From NCBI GenBank assembly GCA_014898425.1, contig RCSZ01000008.1, forward strand, positions 2,181,501 through 2,245,500: a DNA stretch of 64,000 nt, written 5' to 3'. The stretch is from Botryotinia globosa. Lineage: Eukaryota; Ascomycota; Leotiomycetes; Helotiales; Sclerotiniaceae. The translations under genes were made by a program, and so were the position numbers. Below, one piece after another: positions 61,226 through 64,000 of the stretch. The notes beneath the pieces are model-generated. The model saw nothing but the letters and a program-made list of their open reading frames with translations. It made no database searches and was not told where the DNA came from. Positions within the stretch are counted from its first letter, which is position 1. Each line of letters begins with the position of its first letter.

Positions 61226-61315
61226 GAGTTGAAGGTTTGAGAGTTGAAGGTTTGACGGTTGAAGGTTTGACGGTTGAAGGTTTGACGGTTGAAGGTTTGA
61301 CGGTTGAAGGTTTGG
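61226..61315 (+). repeat. 15-bp minisatellite (SGGTTGAAGGTTTGA-like)x6
   Basis: Six tandem 15-bp units: two GAGTTGAAGGTTTGA then four CGGTTGAAGGTTTGA (the last with a changed end). It lies about 130-220 bp upstream of the UNC93-like start codon, so within its promoter or 5' UTR. Confidence 0.9.
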
Positions 61316-61716
61316 AGATTGTGAAGGAGGAAGGAAGAAGAGGGGTAGAAAGCAGAGAGGAGAAGATGATTTTATTTCTATGTTCAAATTGATTCCAATC
61401 AATTTGACCAAAATTAATCTTTCACAGTTGAAGGTGAACACAAACGCGAAGGGGTTTGATATAGAAGAAGTACGCGCAGGGCAGCACAGTATACAATTGT
61501 AATATGATGGGAGTGAATATCGAAATACCACCCAACCATCCGTCAAAATACCGAAAACTACTCTCGGACCCTCGGGTAAGGTTAGCTTTGGCTTTTCTTG
61601 AATGTTCCGTCCCGATATCAAATAGAGAAGGGACGATAATATCTCTACCACTCTTTTGTATCCTTCCTCTCCGTAATGACCAATCAGGAAATTGCTTTTC
61701 GACGGAAAGAGCCGCA

Positions 61717-61764
61717 TCCTCACCCTCACCCTCACCCTCACCCTCGCCCTCGCCCTCGCCCTCG
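61717..61764 (+). repeat. (CCTCAC/CCTCGC)n hexamer repeat
   Basis: About eight hexamers, the first half CCTCAC and the second half CCTCGC. It produces spurious SPSPSP (plus) and EGEGEG (minus) frames. The unit differs from the TTAGGG telomere repeat. Confidence 0.88.
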
Positions 61765-63354
61765 ATCTCACCCATCACCCACCATGGATACTCTAGAGCT
61801 CGTGGACATCCATCTAGGATAAATATTCACTTTGATCCTTGATCATACCACGGTTCATTAAACTTGGGCTTCTTGACCAATCATTAATTCAACACTTCAA
61901 ATAGTATTATGTAACTTTGAGATACACTCCGAGGCCTTGAAATGACAAGACATGTCAGGAACTGATATTGATGAGATTCCTTCATGGCTTCTGATCCTCA
62001 CTTGATCACTTAGCCACAGATAACCAATGATATCTATGGATGATGGATGTCTTATGGTGCCAAGCCTCGACAAAAGATTGCCTAGGAATAAATTAATCTC
62101 ACAGCTTGATTGTTTCTTTTGATGACTCGGGAATGTTCAGGAAGCGTTGGTATCTCATCCGATATATCGGTTCAGGAATCCTTGCCTTATTGGTTGAAAC
62201 GTTTGGAGGAAGCTAAAGGGATTGAAGTTCAATATTAACCCAGTGCCGACGCTAGCTTGAGCACCCTGTAGGATTCTTTCAATCCTGGAGATCTCATTTC
62301 CTCGATGCATCTTACCGATATCAATGTTACCCTCATCTGCGAGCGGCGTTTGTTGCGTGTAATTATATCATTGAATAAACGCGGGAATCGTGTGCGCTAA
62401 TGGTGTGCAAGGCATTTTTATACACAGCTAGAGCTGAGATCCGAGATAATAACAAATCTGGAATCCTGGAGATTTGAAGGAGGTATTCCTCCACGTTCCA
62501 TAAAGGCTCTTATGTTGTTTGTTACAACCGGCTTCTTGCATGACTGGACTCTACTGTACTAGTGTACAGTCAAAGTATGCCTACTTGACAACTTATCAAG
62601 TAGTATATCATTCCGTGATGACTTTCAGATCCGCATCACTCGATGAAATCGGATGGTTACGTGTTGAGCAATTTGCAATACTCCTGCGGTCATATAATAT
62701 TTCACCCCAATCGAGCACCAAAGGCCAGTAATGTCCACCATCAAAAGAAGGATGCAGCCTCGAGGTCGAATTTAATATCGAAAGGACCCTGAGAGGGATA
62801 CGCGGTAGGTGTGATATGAGTTCGTTACTCTGTCATTTACATTACAGGCTTTCCAAAAGGTAACAATTTTTCCATGAAGCTGTGGATTGTCAGCTCCAAA
62901 TAAAGGCCGCCGCTTCCTTCATGGTCTTTGAAACAGGGCGATTACATATGGTGATATATGGTGGTGTTCATTTTCCATTTCGAACCCACGTGAATGGATC
63001 GGGAGGAGATTTTTTTTTACTTCGCCGCATTCTCTCGCTCCTGCTGCCTGCTTTCGGTAGCCGATACATTCGAATCTTATTAATAGGTAGCAATCCAACT
63101 TCTCGTTCGATTTTCCGATTCCCTTCTCACTCGTACTGATACTTTCCGGATGAAGCCTACAAGCATATTCATTTGTTGGTGGGCTCATGAATCAAGACAA
63201 CCTCAAAGTCGAACAAATTTTCTTAAGTGTGCGACATAGAGGTCGGCATTTATGTCAAATCCTCGAATCCTGAGTTCTTCGACAGCTATATATATGACTC
63301 ATATAGCATTCGCGAGTGGATAACATATGAAACCCTTTCAAAATAGTCTGCCTC

Positions 63355-63465
63355 CACGGCAGTGGTCCCCGAAGGGCCAGCGGAGCGACATTGTATTTCA
63401 TGCATGATTTTTCAATTGGTGGGGGCAAGCCCCCAAACCCCCTTTACCTCGCTGCGCTCGAGAAC
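63355..63465. other. GC-rich hairpin segment, possible dispersed element
   Basis: Contrasts with its AT-rich surroundings. It contains GTGGTCCCCGAAGGGCC, a perfect inverted repeat TGGGGGC-AA-GCCCCCA at 63420-63435 and CCTCGCTGCGCTCGAG at about 63448. No frame runs through it. It may be a fragment of a non-autonomous repeat. Confidence 0.35.
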
Positions 63466-64000
63466 TTATATACAATGGTCGGATAACTGAGTAAGTGAGA
63501 AAATGGTGATCTGTTATCCCCAAACATGTAGATCTTGGCTATTTGGTGATCATCACTGAGCTAATGATTTCAGGAAACCCGAGCAGTTTAACTCACCGAT
63601 ATCCAAACCGAATACGGGCACCGAGAACAAGCTATGTGTCAAATGTCAAAGATCGCTTAGAACTGCAGCAATCATGTGTGTTTGACACTGACAGGAATAT
63701 AAAATCCGAGTTTGAGATTGATGTCACGATCTTCGGACTCCTTTCGAAATCATAAATGCCATGTATCCCATCGGACGGGGAAGGGACCAAAGTAGGGAAG
63801 TATGTATGTGCGACGTATGATATCAGCTTATATGACTCGGTGGTACTCCGGTATAGGAAGTAGAAATAACCACTGAACGAACATGAATGATCAACATGGA
63901 CAAGATTTCAGCCCCAGAGAAAAATGTCCCAAGGGCCATCATGCCATGGGATAAGAACAAGGTGGGGTAATTTCCAAGTCCTGGAGTGCTTTTACTCATA

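Larger units (their letters stand above)
61094..64000. other. 2.9-kb region without a recognisable gene
   Basis: Upstream of the UNC93-like gene and to the window end. It holds two short tandem repeats (61226-61315 and 61717-61764) and a GC-rich hairpin segment (63355-63465). Open frames are short or created by the repeats. A gene starting beyond 64,000 may have its promoter here. Confidence 0.5.

Noticed and set aside
61717..61764. Possible internal telomere repeat
   Set aside because: The unit is CCTCAC/CCTCGC, not CCCTAA.
61422..61842. Open frames encoding SPSPSP and EGEGEG runs
   Set aside because: They arise from the hexamer repeat at 61717-61764 and have no other protein-like features.

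Overview
This window looks like nuclear DNA of a filamentous ascomycete. The genes are split by many short GT-AG introns (mostly 46-82 nt), a 5S rRNA gene stands alone among protein genes, and one 16-kb block of retrotransposons has been driven to extreme AT content in the way repeat-induced point mutation (RIP) does. Gene content and style fit the Leotiomycetes (Botrytis/Sclerotinia-like), but that placement is an inference; no marker here fixes the species.

Layout. 1-959: 3' part of a secreted GH13 alpha-amylase. 1.2-11.0 kb: four minus- or plus-strand genes: a proline-rich protein, a 750-aa protein with an HExxH zincin-like motif, a single-span membrane protein, and a mitochondrial PP2C phosphatase. 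A decayed array of ~125-bp repeats (2.85-3.66 kb) retains traces of a repeated peptide. 11.8-15.3 kb: a TCF25/Rqc1-family protein and an Atx1-type copper chaperone. 15.3-20.7 kb: gene-poor, with a 5S rRNA gene at 19.2 kb. 20.7-22.2 kb: SCP2-type thiolase. 22.2-25.8 kb: no gene recognised.

25,808-42,267 is a nested pair of LTR retrotransposons, both in minus orientation. The outer is Ty1/copia (170-bp LTRs). It is interrupted within its reverse transcriptase by a 10.7-kb Ty3/gypsy-like element with 240-bp LTRs and an exact ATAG target duplication. Both are heavily mutated and cannot encode proteins.

Directly right of the island lies the most interesting part. A NACHT-TPR NLR-type protein (minus) is divergent from a SesB-like alpha/beta hydrolase (plus) across a 444-bp intergenic region, and a nine-exon gene of unknown function converges on the hydrolase 185 bp away. 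NLR/hydrolase neighbours of this sort are known in fungal non-self recognition, so the trio is a candidate allorecognition or defence locus. 52.0-54.2 kb: an amino-acid permease of the MUP1 type. 55.6 kb: a secreted HsbA-like protein. 59.4-61.1 kb: an UNC93-like (DUF895) transporter. The stretches 56.2-59.4 and 61.1-64.0 kb hold simple repeats, a G-poor strand bias and a GC-rich hairpin, but no gene I can support.

The annotation rests on reading frames, splice signals and remembered family motifs; no database search was possible.
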